A stretch of DNA of 64,000 bases. Origin: Symsagittifera roscoffensis. Its lineage: Eukaryota > Xenacoelomorpha > Acoela > Convolutidae. Made by a program: the position numbers and the translations under genes. How positions within the stretch are numbered: position 1 is the first letter of the stretch; every line of letters begins with the position of its first letter. Below are positions 24,825-33,479 of this stretch, one piece after another. The stretch is from the NCBI RefSeq assembly GCF_963678635.1, contig NC_087062.1, positions 48,704,552 through 48,768,551 on the forward strand, read 5' to 3'. The notes under the pieces are model-generated. The model saw only the letters and a program-made list of their open reading frames with translations, made no database searches and was not told the origin of the DNA.

Positions 24825-25680
24825 TTGGTCGCGCCGTCTCCACCTCGGTCTGGAAACTCGCGCCGTCTCCGCCTTGGTCTGAGAAGTCGCGTCGTCTCCG
24901 CATTGGTCTGAAAAGTCGCTCCGTCTCCGCATTGGTCTAAAAAGTCGCGCCGTCTCCTCCTTGGTCTGCAAAGTCACGCCGCCTCCGCCTTGGTAGCGAG
25001 GAATGATTTCTTGGTCGCACCGTCTCCACCTCGGTCTGGAATGTCGCGCCGTCTCCGCCTTGGTCTGAAAAGTCGCGCCGTCTCCGCTTCGGTCTGCAAA
25101 GACGCACCGTCTCCACCTTGGTCGCGAAAGTCTTGAAAGTGCACATTTTGGTCGCGCTGGCCAAGCTGGTCGCGCCGTTGCCTTTGAAGTCGCGCCGTTT
25201 CCTGAGTCGCACCATATCCACCATAGTCACGAAAGTCGCGCCGTCTCCACTTCGGTCGAGAAATCCCTGAAAAACTTTTTTAAAGTCGCGCCGTCTCCAT
25301 GTTGGTCTGGAAAGTCGCGCCGTCTCCATCTTGTTCTGGAAAGTCTGGAAATAGGTAGGTTTGGTCGCACCGGTCACGCCATTTCCTGACCCGCAGGGTC
25401 GCGCCATATCCGCCTAGGTCGCGAAAGTCGCGCCTTAGTTTTTCGGTCGCGAAAGTCTGGAAATGGCAACTCTTGGTCGCGAGAGTCTGGACATACTAAT
25501 TATGAGTCGCGATGTTTTGGTCGCGCCACCTCCGCTTCGGTCGCGATAGTCGCGACGGATCATCATGGTCGCAAAAGTCTGGAAATGCCATGTTTAGATC
25601 GCCAAAGCCTGGACATGCCTAATTTTGGTCTGGAAAGTCTGGACATGCCAAAATTTTGTCGCGAAAGTCTGGACATGAGT
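24825..25680. repeat. 29 bp GC-rich minisatellite and its degenerate flank
   Basis: A unit of the form GTCGCGCCGTCTCC-GCCTTGGTCTGAAAA repeats with exact 29-base steps at about 24829, 24858, 24887, 24916 and 24945. It then continues in looser form (with TCGCGAAAGTCTGGAAAT variants) to about 25680. The array is GC-rich against the local background. Because 29 is not a multiple of three and stop triplets are rare in the unit, long - strand frames (24977-24666 and 25407-24937) arise that read the unit in three phases. These are not believable genes. Confidence 0.8.
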
Positions 25681-25687
25681 CTGGGAC

Positions 25688-25930
25688 CTCGACCCGGGAA
25701 GACCGCTTAAAACCGCTTCAAAACCGCTCAAACCTTGCTTGAAAAACCGTTCAAAAATCACCGCAAAAAATGAGCGGTTTTTGAGCTGTTTTTTAATCAA
25801 GATTTGAGCGGTTTGAGCGGTTTTTCCAAAAAAAAACCGCCCAAACCGCTCAAACCGCTCAAATCTTGCAGGAAAACCGCTCCGACCGCTCATATCTTGA
25901 GCGGTTTTTGAGCGGGATCTCGACCCGGGA
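25688..25930. repeat. Short block of GAGCGGTTT modules bounded by CTCGACCCGGGA
   Basis: CTCGACCCGGGA occurs at 25687-25698 and again at 25919-25930. Between them are modules (CCGCTCAAACC, TTGAGCGGTTT) of the same kind as in the 21.2-24.7 kb satellite, in both directions. It may be a small relative or a displaced piece of that element. Confidence 0.55.
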
Positions 25931-26077
25931 CCAGATGATATGGGTTTTTGGGCTCTATGTCATAGAGTAGTTGCTTTATGAGAAAAGGGTTCTGGTTCGA
26001 CCATTTCGGGCAAAAAATAAAGTCGAATGCTGGACCAGTGGAATATTGTGCATCGTGCATTTTGTGTTCTGCTGCAG
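25931..26077 (+). other. Intron end upstream of the receptor exon
   Basis: Non-coding sequence that ends in a good 3' splice site, TTTTGTGTTCTGCTGCAG, at 26077. The open frame that covers the exon also runs back into this stretch, but the protein similarity begins only after the splice site. Confidence 0.6.
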
Positions 26078-26287
26078 GTGTGGACACGCAGCCTCAGACC
26101 TTGAGTGGGCGAGTACTGGGGTGTTTCTGGTGGTTCTTCTCCCTTACAGTGACTGCCATGTACATGGCCAACTTGGCCGCCTTCCTCACCGTGAACAGAA
26201 TGGCTCTGCCCATCGACAGTCTCAACTCCCTCGCCACTCAAAACAAACTCCACTTCGGCACTGTGCGCAACTCGCCAGTGCACCATG
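26078..26287 (+). CDS. Ionotropic glutamate receptor, internal exon (M3 helix and start of S2)
   Basis: This 210-base exon encodes about 70 residues of an AMPA/kainate-type ligand-gated cation channel subunit, a plasma-membrane protein of synapses. The order is LSGRVLGCFWWFF (linker into M3), then TAMYMANLAAFLT (the M3 gating helix), then VNRMALPIDSLNSLATQNKL and HFGTV (start of the S2 half of the glutamate-binding domain). It follows a strong acceptor (CTGCTGCAG) and ends at ATG/GTGAGC, a good donor. Both splice points fall after the first base of a codon, so the exon is symmetric (phase 1-1). The usual SYTANLAAF gating signature reads MYMANLAAF here. GC content is 57% (119 of 210), far above the surroundings. 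No other exon is visible in the window, so the rest of the gene must lie outside it, or this is an isolated fragment. Confidence 0.85.
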
Positions 26288-26608
26288 GTGAGCATAACTT
26301 AAGCAATCATCGAGATAACATACATTCAATATGCAACCAAACTTCTCAAAAGTTTTTTTTCTTGTTTACTTGAGCAATTTTATCTAAAAACAAATGGCAA
26401 TTCAATTATTTTTATTCAAGCAAAAAAAACATGGGTGAATTTTCAGTTTCATTCGACACATTTGACACCTTCCAAGTTTTTTTCCCATTGTTGCTTTGCG
26501 TAACAAAACTTAAAAACTTTTGCCGAATGCCTGTAACACTTCTTACAGCAAATTGTATCAATGTAGTTAGTTACCCTAGTAGATTAACAAGGTTTTTCTT
26601 GCAAGATC
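26288..26608 (+). other. Presumed intron downstream of the receptor exon
   Basis: Starts with the donor GTGAGC. A/T-rich, with no further exon-like similarity. An open frame at 26431-26649 has no recognisable content. Confidence 0.5.
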
Positions 26609-26735
26609 TTGTAAGGTTCTTGACAAAAACAAGGTATATCTTGCCATGAGCTTGCAAGCTGCTTGCAAAATCTTACAAGATAAAACAAACAAAGAAATTC
26701 AGGCCTTCAGAATAACGAAAAAAAATTGACCGAAG
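26609..26735 (+). repeat. Direct repeat R, copy 1
   Basis: Shares with 27870-27998 the blocks TTCTTGACAAAA, GTATATCTTGCCA and ATAAAACAAA(C/T)AAAGAAA, at about three quarters identity by eye. The two copies flank the right part of the LTR-like sequence. The repeat is rich in CTTGCAAG-like palindromes. Confidence 0.6.
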
Positions 26736-27822
26736 TTAGATTCAGCAAAATCAAAATAGAAATAAGATCCAAAACACAACACGAAATTTTGAGAAATAAT
26801 GAAAACAAACCTCAACGTTTCAGTAAGTCTAATCAATACCATTGAGTATTCAAGCTTCTACCGGGTCAAAACCCTAACAGCAAACCGCCCTTGTACGTCG
26901 TGAAACGAAAAAGCAGACTGCAACCATTACTTCTCCACAAATCTATAAAGCCAGTACATTTTCATTCACTAATATGAAACAAAATACTTGGAATAGTAAG
27001 ATTCGTTTCCAAGATAAATCTTCCAATGATGTAAAACTAATAAAAACATAATACCAAAAACGATTCAGATCAGTTGTTTATTCTGAAAAATCTGCACTTA
27101 TTTGAAAAATGTTGTAAAATTAAATTAAATTGAAAGAAAAATTTAAAAAGTAAATCAAAAATTGATATAACTTAGTTTTATCAAAAGTATAAAAAAATCA
27201 TTGCTTCTCAAGGACTCCTGTCATCCTTAATCAGGCTTCTTTATTTGTTCCTCTAAAAAAAGCTCATTGTCACTCAAAAAACTAATATCGTTTAAATTTT
27301 AAGTTCTAACCTTTTGTAAAATCTTTAACTTTATATCTAAATCTTGTCAAGGTCTATCCTTGTTTTAAATCAGATAATTTTTATTTAAACCAGACCATCA
27401 AGGCTATCCTTGGAACCATAAAAATTTAACTCAGTTTTTTTTTCAATCATTTTGAATACCTGATCATCAAGGCTTTCCTTGGATCAATTAGAACAAATTT
27501 TCCCCCATCTCTTAATAGTAGTGTCTGACGACCTCAAATCTCGATTCACACTCTAACCGTTACAAAGGACCCAGGACTAATTGAAAATAACTATCCGTTT
27601 TAATTAAGATAAACAGTCAAGAACTTTGGTTACTCGTCCTTCACTTGAGCCCTTCCCTTAATCGACCTAAACTGAAACCTATCTTAAAATTAAAAGGCTT
27701 TAAAAAAGTATCTAACAACCTATTTGTGTTCCAGTTATACCTGAACCTTTTGGATTGATTTACTATTCCCCAACTTTTGATCACGAATCAAAACCATAAG
27801 TAAGATAAGTTTTGTTATAAAA
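26731..27822 (+). mobile_element. LTR-like copy 2, right part (fossil)
   Basis: Matches 3928-5015 of LTR-like copy 1 in order and orientation, ending near AAGTTTTGTTATAAAA (copy 1: AAGTTTTCTCATAAAA). Its first 48 bases repeat the last bases of the left part at 21153-21200. Confidence 0.7.
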
Positions 27823-27832
27823 ATGAGATAAC

Positions 27833-27865
27833 AAAACGGTTAGAAAAGGTCAAGTGTGGCTATAG
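27833..27865 (+). repeat. 33 bp exact direct repeat, copy 1
   Basis: Identical to 28487-28519 over 33 bases (core GGTCAAGTGTGGCTATAG). The two copies lie 654 bases apart and bracket direct repeat R copy 2 and a non-coding stretch. Confidence 0.85.
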
Positions 27866-27869
27866 ACTC

Positions 27870-27998
27870 TTGTGAGATTCTTGACAAAATCAATGTATAT
27901 CTTGCCAAGAACTTGCGAGGCATCTTGAAAAGTCTTGCAATATAAAACAAATAAAGAAAACCAGTCCTGCAAAATTACAAAAAAAAATATGACCAAAA
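27870..27998 (+). repeat. Direct repeat R, copy 2
   Basis: Partner of 26609-26735. Lies just after the end of the LTR-like right part and just inside the first 33 bp repeat. Confidence 0.6.
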
Positions 27999-27999
27999 T

Positions 28000-28486
28000 T
28001 GAGTAATTTTTTTTGTCGAGATAACCAAAAAGCAACCGATGTACAAAGGAAATTTTATTAACCCAGGGGTGGATCTAGGATTTTCTCCAGAACGAGTGGC
28101 AGATTTTCAGAAGAAAAAAGTAAATTTTTTTTAGGTCGAACAAATTGATTTTCCGAGCTATGCCATTTTAGTAAAAATTACCTGCTTTAGCCAACTGTTT
28201 TGCACCGCATGCAATGTTTTGAAAAAGAAGCCAAAAATGACGTTTCTACGCAGTTTTCTGACGGTCTAGAAAAACTGTATCAAAAGCAGCATGGGCGCTT
28301 ATTTCGACGAAACAAAAAAATCAGACGTTGAACAATTGATATAATTAGATTTTTCTCGTCAAGGTAATATCGGCCATAATCGTCTGAATAAGTCAAAGCA
28401 AGCTGTCAAATGGCCAGTATTTGTCCTTGAGACAAATTTTTTTTTTGACGGGCAGCCATAATCAAGGTAGAACTGTTAGAGCGAAA
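28000..28486. other. Non-coding stretch with one hAT-like end
   Basis: No gene-like frame. CAGGGGTGGATCTAGG at about 28066 resembles the terminal bases common in hAT-type DNA elements. I found no matching inverse end downstream, so at most a single-ended remnant is present. Confidence 0.35.
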
Positions 28487-28519
28487 AAAACGGTTAGAAA
28501 AGGTCAAGTGTGGCTATAG
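28487..28519 (+). repeat. 33 bp exact direct repeat, copy 2
   Basis: Identical to 27833-27865. It adjoins the left (3') end of the BEL/Pao fossil. Confidence 0.85.
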
Positions 28520-28627
28520 GCCCTCGGACTCACAAGTATGAATGAAAGGGTATGGATTACATGGCAACTGGCAAGTCTGTGTATAGTCGGTCCGCGGTAC
28601 GGTAGCTTATCTTGCACAGCTGGGCCA

Positions 28628-28880
28628 TTAAATCTCATCAATGCTTTTTTCGGTCCAATGAAATTGTCCTATCCAAATGTTCGTTACAACATCTTTCGTC
28701 CCCAAACAGGGAAGAATTGGAGCGATTTTTACGATCGGGCGGGTCAGCTCGCTCTTAAAGGTCTTTATGTCAGCGGATTTAAATTTAACAGCTGATTGGT
28801 TGTGCCACATCGCCCCTTTTTGAGGGAAAGAACGTATTCTCGCATCCAGCGTGTTCATATTGCGTTCGCGTATCATCGCG
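28628..28880 (-). pseudogene. BEL/Pao integrase C-terminal tail remnant
   Basis: ELTRPIVKIAPILP matches the RPVVKLAPVLP-like end of BEL/Pao polyproteins. It lies just downstream of the integrase core on the same strand. Fossil. Confidence 0.65.
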
Positions 28881-28999
28881 CTCTAGCGTACTGCCTCTTA
28901 TGGTTGATTTTTCTTCAAAACTTAGCGCCGTACAACTAGCTGAGGGTTGACCAAGTTTAAAATAGTTTGGGTTCAGCGCCTCTAAATTTAGCGAAATGT

Positions 29000-29450
29000 A
29001 ACTAACGGCTGTGATCGGTCTCGCGTTTAGTGACTGCTTAACAATGCAAAAGGTGGTTCCTAGAACTTCCTCAGTTACAGTTACTTTTCGGTTGCCTAGA
29101 ATGTCATACAGAATATGAATGACAGTTCTAACAAACCGCTCCCATAAGCAGCCATGGTGCGGTGCACTGGGTGAATTGAACTTCTACTTGATCTCTTTTG
29201 GGCAAAAACAGGGGGAGCCAGCTTGTTCCAACTCTCAACGCAAGCTGAGAGCACTTTTTGAGCGCCAACAAAGTTCGTACCGTTGGCGCGAATGATGACA
29301 GTCGGATTACCAAGAGTACCACGTCGTGCAATAAACCTCTCCACGCCCATAACACAAGAGTTTATGTCAAGAGAGGGAAGCATTTCATTGTGTACCGCTC
29401 TTGTGGTGAGGCAGGTGAACAAAAAACACCATCTCTTTTCCGTACTTCTG
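29000..29450 (-). pseudogene. BEL/Pao integrase core remnant
   Basis: The piece at 29422-29096 has FTCLTTRAVHNEM, SCVMGVERFIARRG, NGTNFVGAQK and CVESWNK, the hallmark core of BEL/Pao integrases. It is followed down to about 28990 by EEVLGTTFC and LNARPITAVS text. Fossil. Confidence 0.8.
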
Positions 29451-29559
29451 CGGATCGGAACTAGGAACGGCCCATGTTAGAAAAAAGGAGTTGCGTGTAA
29501 CCCAATTTTTCAATATTCATATCAGACATCATAGGTGTTACCGGTCTGCGCTTTCCGTT

Positions 29560-30370
29560 TTCGTCACTCAACGCAATGTTTTACAATAATTCGCAGCAAC
29601 CATCTCATATTGAGAAATTTTTCAGCTTCCTGCAAAAGCACGTTGTGAGTGCTTTCACAATCTGGCTTGGGGCAATTTCTGGCCTTGCTAGAATTACGAA
29701 AATTGGGATTGCCCTTTAAACACGAAAAGTGAAATTTTTGTTCGGTTTCATACTTCGCGTTTCGTTTTTTATTCAATAAAAACTGCGCAATTCCAAAGAG
29801 CGTTTTGACCTTTAAATACACATCACGGAGACAGTTTGATTTTTTCTCAATGTTTTCTTTTTTTTTGCGTTAATTGCAAACACTTTACTGCCTACTTTTT
29901 GCTTCACTGGTTCTTCAGACGTACTCTTAGAACTAAATGACTTAAGCCTCTCATGAAGTCTTACGGTTTGTATTGACCATGCCTCCTTAAGTTTCGGGGC
30001 ATCTTACTCACAGCTTGATTCAATAAGTCCCCATTTTTCAGGTCGTTGTTGAAAGACAGAAGAAAACTTGTAGAGGAAAGTTAATTAGATTTTACAAGTT
30101 CTGCATTTTTGGAGGCAGAGAATTTCTCATTTTCTCCAGATGAGACCCCACTACGATATGCGAATTCCCAAAATTGCTCCGAAGAGTTGCTAATGCATCC
30201 CTACATGGTGCTCCGCTATAGCTTTAATAGGAGATTACGGATTTTGCTTCACCCGCCACGAGCGTTTTCAGATAGGTGCGCTTTTCATCATCACGGAGTA
30301 TGATTGAATAAACCGTCGATTTGAACTGGCCAAACCACTCATGACAATTAAATGGGCTGCTATCAAACTG
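29560..30370 (-). pseudogene. BEL/Pao gag remnant
   Basis: The - strand carries CHEWFGQFKSTVY and DDEKRTYLKTLVAGEA (about 30345-30235), typical of the BEL/Pao gag core. A zinc-knuckle region near 29740-29640 reads HFSCLKGNPNFRN then KPDCESTHNVLL. Capsid-forming protein in the family; here a fossil. Confidence 0.7.
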
Positions 30371-30524
30371 TGTCATTTTCAATTTTGTGATTTTAATGTT
30401 AGGTAAAGTTAGTACCCTTCATTTTTGCTTTAGATTATGATACTCCTGTTTTTCATACCGCACAAATACACAAGCTTGAAATGGGATTTGTTTTTTAAGT
30501 GTCTGAAGTTTCGTGGAAGTTTTA
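30371..30524. other. Non-coding spacer
   Basis: A/T-rich link between the BEL/Pao fossil and the duplicated blocks. Nothing recognised. Confidence 0.4.
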
Positions 30525-32779
30525 AGCAAAAAGAGTTTTAAAAAAAATTTGTCATCATCATAGGCCGTTGCTTTTTTCATAGGATTCATTCACGAATTGA
30601 ATTTTTGTCACATTAATTCTCGCAAAACGCGGTAAAATTATTTAATAATGGCATGATTTGTTGCGAACTAATTATTCATAGTCTTGACTCCTATATGAAC
30701 TAAGGACAATTCAAGATTATGCGTCAACCCCGTTAACTAACTTGAACAGGATTTCACTTTTATCAGGTTTGAGATGAATAAACGTTCAACATTACCTTGA
30801 TGATACGATTCGCGACCGAATCTATTTATATTTACGCTGGATACTTGTGAACATTGAGCTTTCTTTTCAGAAAATTTTCCTGTAATTTTAAAGCCTAAAA
30901 AATTTGTAGCGCTGGTTTTAGAATAGAGTGTGAAAACTCCATAAAATTTCGCGATTGCATTATTTTTCTTCGCATTATGTTACTTGGTTTATCGCATTTT
31001 TGTGTAGTGTTTTTTGTTGATTGTCTTCGCAATCAAACTGTGTTACTAGGCAGTATTCTGGTCCTGTGCGTGGTGATGGGTTGTCGTGAACTGTTAATTT
31101 CCAGTGCAATAACAGATAAAAAATGTTTTGTAGTAAAAGTATCAAAAAAACATGAGTACGATAGCAAAAAGGCTTTGAAAAATTTGTCATTATCATAGCC
31201 CGTTAACTTTTGCTTTTTTTGAAGGATTCATTCACGAATTGAATTTTTGTCACATTAATTCTCGCAAAACGCTGTAAAATCATTTAAAAATGGCATGATT
31301 TGTTGCGAACTAAGTATTTACAGACTTGACTTCTAAATGAATTAAGGACAATTCAAGATTATGCGTCAACCCCGTTAACTAACTTGAACAGAATTTCACT
31401 TTTATAATTCTGACCTCTCCTCATTGAAAGAATAATCTGCGGGCCATGATAGGCTTTTGTTACAGCAAGGTTTTATACAATTCTTCCTATAAAGTTGTCC
31501 GACTCATTTTTTCTTAGAAGAACCAATAATGACAATATAAATTCTCAATGTAGAGCAAATATTAACTCTTGTCTATAAAAATGTAATCTAATCTCATCAA
31601 AAAAGAGTTAATAAACACTTATATGCTACCGTTTTTTGTATATCTCAAAACATCTGAAGTGCTCAATTATAAACGAACAAAACGAAACGAACAAACGAAT
31701 TAAACTGTGCTTGTTTTAAAGTTTTGTAATCCAATTTTCATCGGCTGTAAAAAGTTGCTCATCATCGTTCTATCAGAAAATTTTGAAGTTTGTACATTAA
31801 ATTATAATAGATCAAGATGAAATTCGTTTATCATTCTCACTTTCTTTTCTGTTATGTTTTGCTCATAAATTAAAAATTTTATAGACACTAGCCAAGTAAA
31901 GAGAGCAAGTCTTTTCGGAAATATTCAAGTCAAATCAAATACTTAACTTCTTATCACTAAAATATCATCACAAATTTTTACCTCATTGAGTAGTCTGCAG
32001 CCACCGCAAGAATCTTCCAAAAATTTGAATACACTTGGATTGATCTTGCAATGAAAATGAATACTGTTGCAGTACTTTTACAGTAAAAAGAGTACTCTTG
32101 CTGTTCTGAGTTTAGGTCGGGTTGGCCTTCTCATAGAGTAATTTCGGATAAGCTTCACCGTCTGCCTGTCATACTATTTGCTTTTGGTCGGATGGATTCG
32201 TGCAACTTCTTAGTCTGATACCGTTCCTAATCTTACCATTATATTTCCTAGTCTCAGTAGATCTATTATATACTGATATTCTTGGGAGGTTAGAGGAAGG
32301 AAAGAGGAAAATACACTCTAATTTTCTCTGGCTAAAACTATAAATAGTGTCAGCTTTACAACTCATCATAACTTTTGTAATGAACAATGATTGTTAAGTT
32401 CTAAATAATTTAGAGTGATGCATATCTAAAATTATCATAAACACTAGTTTGAACTGGTTTCACCCAACTAGATTTTCTTGAGAGCTATAGATGAATAGTC
32501 TTATAGAATCTTTGAGGAGAGTGTTGATTGATTGTGTCGTTGATGAACTGGTTGTTGAGTTCGTTGAGATTGACAGATTGCTGTGAACCAAAAGATTGTA
32601 CTGAAGATCGTTGCAGATTTTGTGCCAACGAAACTTCGATTTCTTAAATTAGAGCGAAACTACGTGCATTATCAAACTTTAGTTCGTATTGATCGAGCAG
32701 AGAGATAAGTGTTAACAATTCTGTATGAAGCGCAAAACGACCTAGATCCGTATTTTTGAGCTCAATACCGAGTGGGCTC

Positions 32780-32787
32780 TATTTATA
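32780..32787 (-). promoter_or_regulatory. TATAAATA box of the 4.4 kb units
   Basis: Read on the - strand the sequence is TGTATAAATAGAGCCC. The same box lies at 36575-36582 and 46648-46655, with degenerate versions near 50460 and 51420. It faces the same way as the Gypsy-like fragments to which the units are joined, as a promoter in an LTR would. Activity is unknown. Confidence 0.4.
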
Positions 32788-33221
32788 CATATTTCTGCCC
32801 TTTTACTGATTACGTTTCAGTTATAGTCTTGCTAGTCGTTTTGGCAAAAGCACTTTTTTAGTTCAATTGTTTTTAAGAGTTGCTCACCCTTGAGCTAGTC
32901 TTGGTAAGAAATTAAGTGAAAATTAAGCTCAAGATGGCCTTCGAATGACTGATGGGTTAGTCTAGTAAAGTATAACTTGTCAGCGTTTCTTTGAGGAGAG
33001 TCTTTTTTGTTTGTAACCTTTTCTGTTTTTTTTTGTGTCAGGTGTTTTTTTCTTTAGTGCGTTTTGGTTGTGTTCTTTTCTCAAAAACAATTCGTCTTCG
33101 ATTAGTGTTTACTCAGAGTTTATTTAGATTTCATATAGTCTTGATAAAAAAAAGATATTGACATGATATCCAGTTCTAACTGGTTTAAGTATAGTGGGAC
33201 TTTCCTGTACATAATATTATT

Positions 33222-33479
33222 GCGGTGGCAATAGCAATCTTTGTTGGTTATCTAAGCTTAATTACTTATTCCAACTGGGTGAAAAGAAAGTATGAAACTC
33301 GTGAAAGCTGTTTAAAGTTGTTATCACTTAGTATGTCCAAGCTTAAGTTCATTTTTGTACGATTATTTTCTACCGTTCTACCGAAGTTTGCTGAAATGCT
33401 TGAGAGAGTTTTACAAAAAATGGCGATTCAAGGTACGAGTTGGAGAGTTTACAAGTCAAAGCACACCCGAAAAGGTTAG
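33222..33479 (+). other. Open stretch repeated in all four units, not recognised
   Basis: The + strand can encode a hydrophobic stretch, AIAIFVGYLSLITYSNWVK, followed by a basic, helical-looking segment. Equivalent stretches near 37006, 47086 and 51862 keep the first 35-40 codons open, but the codon changes do not favour silent sites. I do not regard it as a confirmed gene. It may be a chance frame or part of the repeat unit's own ancient content. Confidence 0.2.

Larger units (their letters stand above)
28530..30370 (-). mobile_element. BEL/Pao retroelement fossil, condensed
   Basis: On the - strand this runs gag, then integrase, then the integrase C-terminal tail within only about 1.8 kb, much shorter than a complete BEL/Pao element (several kb). 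No terminal repeats were recognised. It is old, with many breaks and large parts absent. It is unrelated in sequence to the Gypsy-like elements around it. Confidence 0.75.

Noticed and set aside
24937-25407. 156-codon - strand frame and the 103-codon frame beside it
   Set aside because: They lie within the 29 bp minisatellite, and the open state follows from a stop-poor unit read in three phases. No domain was recognised.
25594-25893. 99-codon - strand frame rich in RFERF text
   Set aside because: It is the translation of GAGCGGTTT satellite modules, not a gene.
25960-26295. Long frames on both strands across the receptor exon (106 codons in another + phase, 111 codons on the - strand)
   Set aside because: They are shadows of the GC-rich, stop-poor exon. 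Only the frame encoding WWFF and ANLAAFLT matches a protein family.
30975-31198. 73-codon frames on both strands at the same place, repeated in other units
   Set aside because: Being open on both strands in a repeated unit without codon-level conservation, they are more likely chance. Other unit copies have shorter or altered frames.
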